Shown here: one piece after another, positions 1 through 7,288 of the stretch
Numbering within the stretch: position 1 is the first letter of the stretch
Layout of the letters: each line of letters starts with the position of its first letter
Source: Plebeiibacterium sediminum
Lineage (GTDB): Bacteria; Bacteroidota; Bacteroidia; Bacteroidales; Marinilabiliaceae
Reading direction: 5' to 3'
Assembly (NCBI RefSeq): GCF_026013605.1
Contig: NZ_JAPDPJ010000046.1
Span: 1 to 51,133 of the forward strand
Length of the DNA stretch: 51,133 bases
Position numbers and translations under genes: made by a program
Notes under the pieces: generated by a model
Databases searched by the model: none
The model's input: only the letters and a program-made list of their open reading frames with translations
Told to the model about the DNA's origin: nothing

Positions 1-57
1 CTTTCAACTTATTACTTGTTTTTATTTTCTGTTTCTATTTAACAGCAAAATAATCAC

Positions 58-129
58 TTTTTTTGTCCAGACCCAAATATTGTACGTGATCCCTTTTTTT
101 GTCCAGACCCAAATATTGTACGTGATCCC
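58..129. repeat. Two tandem copies of a 36-bp unit
   Basis: Two perfect 36-bp units (58-93 and 94-129) each begin with seven T and continue into a GTCCAGACCC-containing segment. They lie outside the element in the left flank. I see no gene that clearly uses them; on the minus strand they would encode a repeated 12-residue tail, which is probably incidental. Confidence 0.9.
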
Positions 130-239
130 TTTTCAATATACTTTAGTACTAACGATAACGGAAAAAGGAAAAAGCAGAAAGGAACAAAGAAATTTACAGC
201 TTGAAATAACAATTCAACAAATAAGCAAATTAACAATAA

Positions 240-515
240 AACCATAGGCCGATACCATGTTTAACCCGGGCTCGGTTATCTGTTCAAATACAGAAAGCAT
301 ATCTTGAGTGGAGACATACTCCAAAAGTCTTTGTTAACTACCTAGAATCGTCTATAACTAATGGCTACATCACATTAAAGGGGAATGCAGATATGAAACC
401 GATCATTGAATTTATATCTACTTTTATAAAAGTAAAAAAACAAAGCAATTCAGGAAATTTATCTGTGGATTCACTACTCTCCTATTTTAAGAAAGCCAGC
501 ACAGTGGAGTTATAG
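240..515 (+). pseudogene. 3' remnant of a mobile-element accessory gene (RteC-like?)
   Basis: An open frame without a credible start runs from the stop codon at 237-239 to TAG at 513-515. Its last 75 or so codons read as real protein, with segments such as LEWRHTPKVFVNYLESSI and NADMKPIIEFISTF. The pattern (short helix, glycine turn, charged residues, second helix, then a Ser/Lys-rich helix) resembles the C-termini of RteC-like proteins found near Bacteroidota integrases, and is loosely like the C-terminus of the 396-aa protein at 47551-48741. It lies just outside the left repeat, so it is probably the leftover of a different element that used the same tRNA-Pro site. The family call is tentative; the coding remnant is better supported. 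Confidence 0.5.
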
Positions 516-540
516 TAAACAGGAACAGGTAAAACGGTAA

Positions 541-621
541 AACAAAAAAGCCTGTAAAACATACATTTTACAGGCTTTTAACTTATTTAGTATTTTAAGT
601 AGTCGGGGTGGAGAGATTCGA
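541..621. repeat. attL: displaced tRNA-Pro 3' end and terminator
   Basis: Matches 50461-50541 with mismatches only at 546 and 563, and is identical from 564 to 621. It holds the last 19 nt of tRNA-Pro (603-621) and the downstream terminator hairpin. Identity stops at 622, where the right copy continues into the body of the tRNA, as expected for the end left behind when an element inserts at a tRNA 3' end. Confidence 0.9.
547..578 (-). terminator. Terminator hairpin in attL
   Basis: A 13-bp perfect stem (547-559 with 566-578) has a 6-nt loop and is followed on the minus strand by a T-rich stretch. It duplicates the tRNA-Pro terminator at 50467-50498. Confidence 0.75.
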
Positions 622-738
622 CCCTTATCCTGTAATTGATTGATTTATAATAATACGGTATTGTTATTTCTCTAATTCCCGAATAGTTCACCTTTTATTT
701 AAGTAGATATGTTTCGGTTTGTAGTCCTTTGACAATTA

Positions 739-746
739 CAAAGTTA
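739..746 (-). promoter_or_regulatory. Possible Bacteroidota -7 promoter box pointing outward
   Basis: The minus strand reads TAACTTTG, a perfect match to the Bacteroidota -7 consensus TAnnTTTG. A TTTG lies upstream but about 25 nt away, longer than the usual spacing, so the -33 element is weak. It points left across attL. In the circular form it would point across attP towards the integrase, although the tRNA terminator lies in between. Confidence 0.35.
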
Positions 747-834
747 CGAATAATACATTGATTTAGGAGTACAAATAAAGCTAAAATTTATGGTGAGAAA
801 GTATAGTGATTGAATAAAGTGAATTTGTAGAAAC

Positions 835-1038
835 TTAATCCACTAAATACTCTTGAATTACATGAAGTGAAATGCCGGAATAATCTGCAAACTCTTTTGA
901 AGTTATAAATTGGTGTTCTTCTTTGCCGAGCTCTTTTCGGATCTTTTGCAATAATCGTTGACCTGACTTTTCACTTTTACCGGTTATTCTTTGTACATCT
1001 TTAGGGTAGATGCATACCCTTTCTGTTTTAATACTCAT
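835..1038 (-). CDS. Small conserved HTH-like protein of Bacteroidota
   Basis: This 67-aa protein starts MSIKTERVCIYPKDVQRI. The block PKDVQRITGKSEKSGQRLLQ followed by KEEHQFIT and an FADYSGI segment is a short domain I recognise as common in Bacteroidota genomes, often near mobile elements. The predicted all-helical shape with two helix-turn segments suggests a small DNA-binding regulator, but I know of no tested function. It is the first gene inside the left end and is transcribed towards attL, divergent from the 251-aa gene at 1227. In the circular form it lies near the integrase, so a role in element control is possible (inference). Confidence 0.7.
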   Translation of the reverse strand: MSIKTERVCIYPKDVQRITGKSEKSGQRLLQKIRKELGKEEHQFITSKEFADYSGISLHVIQEYLVD

Positions 1039-1117
1039 TATACTTTATCACTACTTTAAGTATGGGGATGATATACCTCATCCGTAAGTCTAAGATAGTG
1101 AATATGGTTTTTTATAA

Positions 1118-1161
1118 GGACATTGTGGTATAAAAAAGACATTTAGGGACATATGGGACAC
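1118..1161. promoter_or_regulatory. Four direct copies of a GGACA-type motif
   Basis: GGACAT (1118), AGACAT (1137), GGACAT (1147) and GGACAC (1156) lie in the divergent intergenic region between the small HTH-like gene and the 251-aa gene, with starts 19, 10 and 9 bp apart. They could be a repressor-binding array controlling the left-end operon. The binding role is inferred only from the clustering. Confidence 0.35.
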
Positions 1162-1226
1162 CCGAATTTGTAATAGCGCTTTTTTACCATTTACTTTTCT
1201 GATGATAATTTAAAAATGAGAATGTT

Positions 1227-1982
1227 ATGGCAAGACAAAAAGGCGTAATTAAGTTGGAAGGACGAATAGGAGATTTGTCTTTTTACAAGAGTGGAGGAGA
1301 TTACCTGGCACGATCAAAAGGTGGTGTTGATGGTGATCGAATTAAGAATGATCCGGCATTTGCACGTACTCGTGAAAATGGGGAAGAATTTGGTAGGGCA
1401 GGAAAAGCGAGTAAGCTTTTACGAAATGCATTGAAAGTGCCTATTTCTAAATCTGCTGATAATCGTGTGGCAAGTAGGTTAACCACTAATTTATTGAAGG
1501 TAATTAAAGCGGATACTACCAATAAGCGTGGCGAAAGAACTGTGTTGGCAGGTGATTTATCTTTATTGCAAGGGTTTGAGTTTAACAGAAACAACGGTTT
1601 GGATGACATGGTTAAAGTTGCACATACTGTTGGTTTTGATCGTGCCACCGGACAAGCAACCGTTGTAGTAGATTTTGCTAATCCAAGCCTTGAACTGGTA
1701 AAAGTTGAAGGAGGAGATGTAGTGCGATTTACTGTTGGAGTTGCAGCTGTTGATTTTGAGAATAATGAGTATGAAGTTGATGTGGTACAATCAGACGCAG
1801 TAGCAACTGGTTCTACAGATCCTGTTGAAGTGAATATTACCTCATCTGTTTCTGCAGGAAGTACATTACCTGTATTTGTTGTATTAGGAGCAGAGTATTA
1901 CCAGGAGGTTAATGGTGAGTATTACCTGATCAATAGCCAGGAGAGTAGAGCTTTGGCAATGATTGCAATTGATACTCCATAA
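1227..1982 (+). CDS. MARQKG-family element protein of unknown function
   Basis: This 251-aa protein has the N-terminal signature MARQKGVIKLEGRIGDLSFY, then KSGGDYLARSKGG and a block with RIKNDPAFARTRENG. I recognise this as a widespread uncharacterised Bacteroidota family that recurs in integrase-flanked elements. The first 120 residues are rich in Arg and Lys; from about residue 130 the sequence is beta-rich with Val/Thr/Ser strands, compatible with a folded structural domain. No signal peptide or membrane segment is visible. The small membrane protein at 2011 follows 28 bp later. Abundant basic N-terminus plus beta-rich C-terminus suggests a possible structural or DNA-packaging role, but that is speculation. 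The ATG at 1227 begins exactly at the family's conserved N-terminus. Confidence 0.75.
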   Translation: MARQKGVIKLEGRIGDLSFYKSGGDYLARSKGGVDGDRIKNDPAFARTRENGEEFGRAGKASKLLRNALKVPISKSADNRVASRLTTNLLKVIKADTTNKRGERTVLAGDLSLLQGFEFNRNNGLDDMVKVAHTVGFDRATGQATVVVDFANPSLELVKVEGGDVVRFTVGVAAVDFENNEYEVDVVQSDAVATGSTDPVEVNITSSVSAGSTLPVFVVLGAEYYQEVNGEYYLINSQESRALAMIAIDTP

Positions 1983-2010
1983 TTTTAATTAGCAGTTTAT
2001 ATAAGCAGTT

Positions 2011-2193
2011 ATGGCAGATATACAACAAAATGGGAAGATAGGATTTTTAGGAGGGTGTTTTGTGACGTTAGGTAAAAGTTTGTTTCTCTCTGATTTATTA
2101 GAAACGGTTGTATTTGCTGCTATAGGAACTGTGGTAAGTTACTTTGTATCTATGTTGCTAAAATATTGGTTTGGTAGGAAGAAAGACGTTTAG
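2011..2193 (+). CDS. 60-aa single-span membrane protein
   Basis: This short protein has one hydrophobic segment at about residues 31-52 (TVVFAAIGTVVSYFVSMLLK) followed by a basic tail WFGRKKDV, consistent with an inner-membrane protein with a cytoplasmic C-terminus. It follows the 251-aa gene by 28 bp and is followed by a clear terminator, so the two probably form one transcript. Function unknown; the size and topology would fit a small holin-like or accessory membrane protein of the element, which is inference only. Confidence 0.6.
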   Translation: MADIQQNGKIGFLGGCFVTLGKSLFLSDLLETVVFAAIGTVVSYFVSMLLKYWFGRKKDV

Positions 2194-2227
2194 TTTTTCT
2201 TTGTTGTAAGTTAGGTTTGTGGTCATG

Positions 2228-2256
2228 AGGTCCTTGCAGAAATGTAAGGACCTTTT
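2228..2256 (+). terminator. Rho-independent terminator of the left-end operon
   Basis: An 8-bp stem (AGGTCCTT at 2228-2235 with AAGGACCT at 2246-2253) has a 10-nt loop and runs into TTTT. It lies 35 bp after the 60-aa gene and separates the left-end operon from the defence-like operon. Confidence 0.8.
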
Positions 2257-2530
2257 GTTGTTTATGGTGGATTGTGACGTAAGGATAATTATTACGAAAT
2301 TATAGCTGTCATATTATTTGTAGTTATTTATAAGAATTCCTATTGAAAAATTTATGTATATGTTTAATTTTGTGGAAAATTAGATGTTTATTAGTATTGT
2401 TTAGTTATTGATTAAATACTGAATAGTATAAAAGATCATTTTCTTGGAGTTATAGTTATTAATTGAGATACTTTAGATTTATAATAAGTTTTAATAATGC
2501 TTCGAGATAAAAATTAGAGTTAAGATAAGG

Positions 2531-3757
2531 ATGACAAAAATTGCATTATTGAGCGATATACATTTTGGGAAATTGTCAAGGACAAAGGATTTTGCAGTGC
2601 CAGGAGAGCCTCTTCCTTCAATGGAACAAGGAGAGAAATCTTTGAAGGCTGAATTAATTAACACTCTAAAGAATGAAAAAGTTAATTTTTTAATTGTTGC
2701 TGGGGATTTAACATCAATAGGTAGTCCAAATGAATTTAAATATTGTAAGGATGCCATATTAGAAATAGCGAATGAGATAAATTTACACGATTCGGAAGTT
2801 ATTATTTCTTTAGGAAATCATGATATTAATTGGAATATTTTGGGCATAGATATGGAGTGTTCTAGTGAAAATCCTGAATGTAAAAGTAATCATACTAATG
2901 GGTATCTTGCAGTTGCAGGTTCTGTGGCAAATTATTGGTTAGGTGATAGTTTTAAATATGAGAAAGAAGGTCCAGCTCCATATTCTGGAGTGAAGGAATT
3001 TGATGATGTAATTTTCTTTACATTGAATTCTGGTTGGAGATGTTCAAAAGACGATGCAATAAAACAAGGGAAACTTGATACCGAGCAATTAGATTGGATT
3101 TCAAAAGAGCTATATAATTATAAGGATAATACTAAATGGAAAATATTGGTATTACATCATCACCCATTTAATTATCCATATCAAATACCAGTTAGTGAAC
3201 ATTCAGTTTTATCAGAGGGTCCAGAACTCCTAGAATGTATTGGCAAATATGGTGTTAATATTGTTTGTCATGGACATAGACATCATCCACGAATAAAAAA
3301 TAGAATTGAGAATGGTTGGAAAAATCCAGTTACCTTTGTTTCTGCAGGGAGTTTATCTGTTGCTTCAAATCATAGATCAAATGGCGAAATCCCTAATCTT
3401 TTTCACATAATAGAATTAACAGAAAACAGAACCTTATATATAAGGACATATCAATATAAAACTATTAATGGATGGAAACCAATAACATTTGATGAGGGTT
3501 TGTTACCAATAGATTTTGAAATGTTTTTTGAAAAACCCTATGGGGAAGAAGAGTGTTATGAAGAGTTGAAAGAACTGTGCAATTTGAATGGAGCCGATAA
3601 TAAACGACTACCAGAATGGCGAAAATTACCTTCGTCATTAAAGTCTATTCCATTGAAAGAATTAAATAGTAAGATTGAAGAATTTTGTAATAACTCAGGG
3701 AATAAATTTTTCGGTCCTTATCCAAATACAAATGTTGCAATTTTAAAGGATATATAA
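2531..3757 (+). CDS. Calcineurin-like metallophosphoesterase, first gene of defence-like operon
   Basis: This 408-aa protein carries the full metallophosphoesterase motif set: D-x-H in LLSDIHFGK (residues 9-11), GD in VAGDLTS (58-59), GNHD (95-98), a histidine cluster LHHHPF near 207-212, and GHRHH (248-252). These residues bind two metals in the calcineurin-like fold. The length beyond the catalytic core (residues 300-408) is unassigned. Families with this core include nucleases (SbcD/Mre11), cyclic-nucleotide phosphodiesterases and protein phosphatases, and the sequence alone does not choose between them. Its stop overlaps the ATG of the ATPase gene (TAATG), so translation of the two is coupled. 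In an operon with an ATPase and a DNA methylase, a nuclease role is the most attractive inference. Confidence 0.85.
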   Translation: MTKIALLSDIHFGKLSRTKDFAVPGEPLPSMEQGEKSLKAELINTLKNEKVNFLIVAGDLTSIGSPNEFKYCKDAILEIANEINLHDSEVIISLGNHDINWNILGIDMECSSENPECKSNHTNGYLAVAGSVANYWLGDSFKYEKEGPAPYSGVKEFDDVIFFTLNSGWRCSKDDAIKQGKLDTEQLDWISKELYNYKDNTKWKILVLHHHPFNYPYQIPVSEHSVLSEGPELLECIGKYGVNIVCHGHRHHPRIKNRIENGWKNPVTFVSAGSLSVASNHRSNGEIPNLFHIIELTENRTLYIRTYQYKTINGWKPITFDEGLLPIDFEMFFEKPYGEEECYEELKELCNLNGADNKRLPEWRKLPSSLKSIPLKELNSKIEEFCNNSGNKFFGPYPNTNVAILKDI

Positions 3758-5541
3758 TGATTCCATTAATAAATAAGTTTAAAGGATGTGATAAAGAAAA
3801 TCCCTTTAAAGATAGTCAGGCAAAGAATTTTTCTAATAAAAAACTTATGACAGAGTTTTGTCCTACATCATTTTTTTGGAGTCTTTTTAATGACCAGCAT
3901 GAGGTACTTGTGGGAACAAGAGGAAGTGGTAAGACAATACTTTTAAGGATGATGCAATATTCATTATTGAGACATATAATTCATCCAGAAGCTAAAAGAA
4001 TTGTTTCAAGTAGAAGATATTTTGCATTATATGTCCCAACAAATATTGAATTTTTAAGAACTATAAATCCATCTGATCTATCCTATAAATCAAGAACAGA
4101 ATTTTTTCAGTTTGGATTTAATTGTTTTTTAGCCCAGACCTTTCTAACTGAAATTTATTCCGTACTACAAGATATTAGAACTGATTTTATTGAACAATCA
4201 AAATTAGAATTAAGTTTAGCAAAGAAAATATCAAGGATGTGGTTTCCTGATATGCAACCTTGTGCAACATTTAAGGAATTAAAGTTTCAATTAGGAAGTA
4301 TGTATCATAATTTTAATTTTCACAAGGAAACCGATCTAAGTTCTGTGCCACTAGTTTTTTCAAAACCCATAGGTACTCCTATTCAAAGTGTATCAGGACA
4401 TATTTATCAAGATCTAGAAATGGAAGAAGAACCAAAATGGTTACTATGTATTGACGAAGCGGATTTTCTTGATGAAGATCATTTGAAATGTATAAATACT
4501 TTATTTAGGACTTATTCTCAGAATATTGTGATTAAAATGGCAACATTACCATTTAGACATATTACGAGAGAAACTTCAATAGAAGGTGAATACGCAGAAC
4601 CCAATGGAAATGATTTTAATTATCGATCTATAGCATTTCAGCCTGATGGAGAAGATTTTAAAAAAATAACAAATCAACTTTGTGAGAATAGAATTAATAA
4701 AGTACTAACAGGAGAAGTCCTCACCGGAGTATCTCTTGAGGGCCTGATAGGATTTGAAGGAGGAGATCATTTAATTGATTATTATAAAAAAGAAATTGAT
4801 AATACTGAAATAACCAGGGAAGAAATTGAATTGGGTATTGTCAATCAATTTTCAGAAAAAAGAAAATCTCAGGCTTTAAAAAACGGAATAGGAAGTGGTA
4901 AGAACTTGAAACCTGTATATAATAAGTTTGCACCGATATATTTCTTGCGAGAGATGTATAAAAAAAATTCAATTGGAGCTAATGTAGCAGGATTTTATGC
5001 TGGACCTAACATGATTAGAAAAGTTTCAGAAGGGAATCCTCGAATATTTCTTCAAATAATGAATCAAATTTTTGAAGAGGGTATGAAAACAAGATTAACA
5101 CCCAAAAAACAAACTCAAATATTACAAAAATATGCAAATCAACATGTTGAAATAACAGAGAGATTACCGGAAAGAGGTAAAGATTTAGCAGAGATTTTGG
5201 AAAAAATATGCAGTTATATTAAACAACGAACACATAATGATGCGTTGTCAGATGTAGGTAATGATTTTCTTCTTGAAGAAAATGAGATTAATAATAAGCA
5301 GTTAGTTAAAGCTTTAGAACTAGGTTGTGCCTATTCAAGGCTTAAAGTGGATGAGAACTCCTTAATTTCAGAGATTTCTACTAAAACAGTGTTTACGCTT
5401 TCAAATTTGTACGCATTGATGTATTGGATTCCAATGAGAAATGGTGGTAATACTTTGATATGGAATAAGGAAAAATCACAACAGGTTAATGTAAAATCCT
5501 ACAAGTTAGATAATTTGCAAACTTCATTCAAATTCGAATAG
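3757..5541 (+). CDS. P-loop ATPase of defence-like operon
   Basis: This 594-aa protein has Walker A GTRGSGKT at residues 53-60 and Walker B LLCIDEAD at 229-236, with a TLPFRH segment after it that fits sensor 1. The spacing and the DEAD-type Walker B recall ORC/Cdc6-like or STAND-like AAA+ ATPases. The N-terminus (NPFKDSQAKNFSNKKL) resembles the lead-in seen in ATPases that sense or load on DNA in defence operons. The C-terminal 300 residues are helical and unassigned. It overlaps the phosphoesterase gene upstream, and the next gene starts directly after its stop. The likely role is an ATP-dependent sensor or motor partner of the phosphoesterase (inference). Confidence 0.8.
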   Translation: MIPLINKFKGCDKENPFKDSQAKNFSNKKLMTEFCPTSFFWSLFNDQHEVLVGTRGSGKTILLRMMQYSLLRHIIHPEAKRIVSSRRYFALYVPTNIEFLRTINPSDLSYKSRTEFFQFGFNCFLAQTFLTEIYSVLQDIRTDFIEQSKLELSLAKKISRMWFPDMQPCATFKELKFQLGSMYHNFNFHKETDLSSVPLVFSKPIGTPIQSVSGHIYQDLEMEEEPKWLLCIDEADFLDEDHLKCINTLFRTYSQNIVIKMATLPFRHITRETSIEGEYAEPNGNDFNYRSIAFQPDGEDFKKITNQLCENRINKVLTGEVLTGVSLEGLIGFEGGDHLIDYYKKEIDNTEITREEIELGIVNQFSEKRKSQALKNGIGSGKNLKPVYNKFAPIYFLREMYKKNSIGANVAGFYAGPNMIRKVSEGNPRIFLQIMNQIFEEGMKTRLTPKKQTQILQKYANQHVEITERLPERGKDLAEILEKICSYIKQRTHNDALSDVGNDFLLEENEINNKQLVKALELGCAYSRLKVDENSLISEISTKTVFTLSNLYALMYWIPMRNGGNTLIWNKEKSQQVNVKSYKLDNLQTSFKFE

Positions 5542-6480
5542 ATGAATATTTCAATAAATACAGAAATAAAGTCAGATCTTGCAGATGTTTCACTTTTTAT
5601 TTGTGCTGTTGGTTTTGAAGAAAGGTCAATTTATCATTTTAAAAAATTAATAAATGAAAATAAAATAACTAAGACGGATATTCTATGTTTTTCGTTTAAT
5701 GATTTTATTGATGAAATATCAGTAAAGAACAAAGATATATTAAGAGAATTCGGTGTGGAATTAATTGATGTTTCAAAAAATGAAAAAGATGAAATTATTG
5801 ATGAGATAAAAAAAAGAATAGAATCTCTTAGATGTAATTTAGATTCTCTAAATATTCATATTGATTATTCTTCCATGCCAAGAAATTGGTATTGTAATAT
5901 ATTTCTAAGTTTAATTAATATTCTTGGAGAAAATGATAAAGTCTTTTATTGGTATTCACATGGTGATTATTCTTCAAATTTAGAACATTGTTCAACTGCA
6001 GGAACAGATGATATCACTGTATTTGCAGGTAAAGCCTCAATAAATCCATTAAAGAGAAGCCATATTTTTGGAATTGGTTTTGATCGAATAAAGACAGATG
6101 CAATTAGGACTATATTAGATCCTTCAACTTTAGTTATTTGTTATACTTATCCAGAAGATAAACCAGATATGAACTCCCATTTAGTTGAGGAACATAAGTA
6201 TTTATTTGATTCAGCTGCATTGTCATTTTCTCTTCCAATAGAAGATTATAGTTTCATGGTCAATAGGTTGACCGATATTGCTCTTGATTTGAAAGACAGC
6301 GGTGATGTTATCTTAGTACCAGATGGACCAAAACCATTAATTTTAGCTTGTTCAATCATTCCAATATTATTGAAAAAAGAGGGAATAATTGCCATGCATA
6401 TTCAAAGTCATAGTAACTTTAAACCTGAAAATATAAAAGCAACAGGTAAAATATCAGGATTTAGTGTCACAAGGAATTAA
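5542..6480 (+). CDS. 312-aa protein of unknown function, defence-like operon
   Basis: I do not recognise a named family. Visible motifs are FICAVGFEERSIYHF (residues 19-33), IDYSSMPRNWYCNIF near 117-131, and VPDGPKPLILACSI near 259-272. Alternating hydrophobic strands and helices suggest an alpha/beta Rossmann-like fold. The GFEERS and PxGPKPL motifs look like conserved site residues rather than structural filler. Its ATG immediately follows the ATPase stop, and its last codons overlap the region where the methylase could start, so it is part of the same transcript. It may be a nucleotide-binding sensor or an effector; nothing in the sequence settles this. Confidence 0.65.
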   Translation: MNISINTEIKSDLADVSLFICAVGFEERSIYHFKKLINENKITKTDILCFSFNDFIDEISVKNKDILREFGVELIDVSKNEKDEIIDEIKKRIESLRCNLDSLNIHIDYSSMPRNWYCNIFLSLINILGENDKVFYWYSHGDYSSNLEHCSTAGTDDITVFAGKASINPLKRSHIFGIGFDRIKTDAIRTILDPSTLVICYTYPEDKPDMNSHLVEEHKYLFDSAALSFSLPIEDYSFMVNRLTDIALDLKDSGDVILVPDGPKPLILACSIIPILLKKEGIIAMHIQSHSNFKPENIKATGKISGFSVTRN

Positions 6481-6493
6481 AATAGAGTCATGT

Positions 6494-7288
6494 ATGCCAT
6501 TTTTGAAATGGCCAGGAGGAAAAAGATGGCTTGTGCCTATTTTAAAAGAAGTACAAGCGTATAATGGACTAAGTAAATATTATGAACCGTTTCTTGGTGG
6601 TGGGGCTATTTTTTTTTCTATAAATTCCTCTTCTGCTCATTTATCAGATTCAAATAGAGAACTAATTAATACGTATGTGATGGTACGTGATTATCCTGAG
6701 GAACTGTTGAATTTAATACAAGAAATGCCTCAAGATAAAGAAAGCTATTATAAAATTAGGTCAACAGAATATAATTCTAATGTTAAAAAGGCCGCTCAGT
6801 TTTTATATTTAAATAGATTAGCTTTTGGAGGAATGTATAGGGTAAACCTACAAGGTAAATTTAATGTTCCATATGGAGGAAATCGAAAAGTAGATATACT
6901 TTGGACCAGAAATTTAATAAAAAATGCTTCTGAAAAATTACAGGGCGTCACAATAAATTGTTCTGATTTTGAATCTATTTTGCATATGGCAAAAAAAGGC
7001 GATTTTGTTTATTGTGATCCTCCTTATACAGTTGCTCATAATTTGAATGGTTTTCAAAGGTATAATGAAAATATATTTAGTTGGCAAGATCAGGTTCGTT
7101 TATATGAATGTTGTTTTAAGGCAGCTAAACGTGGTGTTAAGATTCTTGTAAGTAATGCAGCACATGAAAGTGTAAAGGATTTATATAAATCGGTTGATTT
7201 TAAGGTTGTTAATCGATATTCTGGATTGAGTAAATTATCTGCTTCAAGAAAAAGGATCGATGAATATTTGTTTTTATTTAATATTTAA
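6494..7288 (+). CDS. Dam-type DNA adenine-N6 methyltransferase
   Basis: The chosen ATG at 6494 gives 264 aa starting MPFLKWPGGKRW, which matches the usual N-terminus of D12-class methylases (FLKWxGGK, the SAM-binding motif). A GTG at 6464 would add ten residues and overlap the previous gene by 17 bp, and is possible. The YEPFLGGGAIFF segment and the catalytic DPPY (residues 175-178, in YCDPPYTVAH) place it in the Dam/DpnM group that methylates adenine, often in GATC; specificity is not readable here. No companion type II nuclease is present, so it probably marks self DNA for the phosphoesterase-ATPase system upstream (inference). It is the last gene of the operon. Confidence 0.9.
   Translation: MPFLKWPGGKRWLVPILKEVQAYNGLSKYYEPFLGGGAIFFSINSSSAHLSDSNRELINTYVMVRDYPEELLNLIQEMPQDKESYYKIRSTEYNSNVKKAAQFLYLNRLAFGGMYRVNLQGKFNVPYGGNRKVDILWTRNLIKNASEKLQGVTINCSDFESILHMAKKGDFVYCDPPYTVAHNLNGFQRYNENIFSWQDQVRLYECCFKAAKRGVKILVSNAAHESVKDLYKSVDFKVVNRYSGLSKLSASRKRIDEYLFLFNI

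Noticed and set aside
54-245. Open frame of 63 codons on the minus strand over the tandem repeat
   Set aside because: Its C-terminus is only the translated 36-bp repeat and it has no family resemblance; the frame most likely arises from the repeat.
1301-1648. Open frame on the minus strand inside the 251-aa gene
   Set aside because: It lies entirely within a well-supported plus-strand gene and has no family features.
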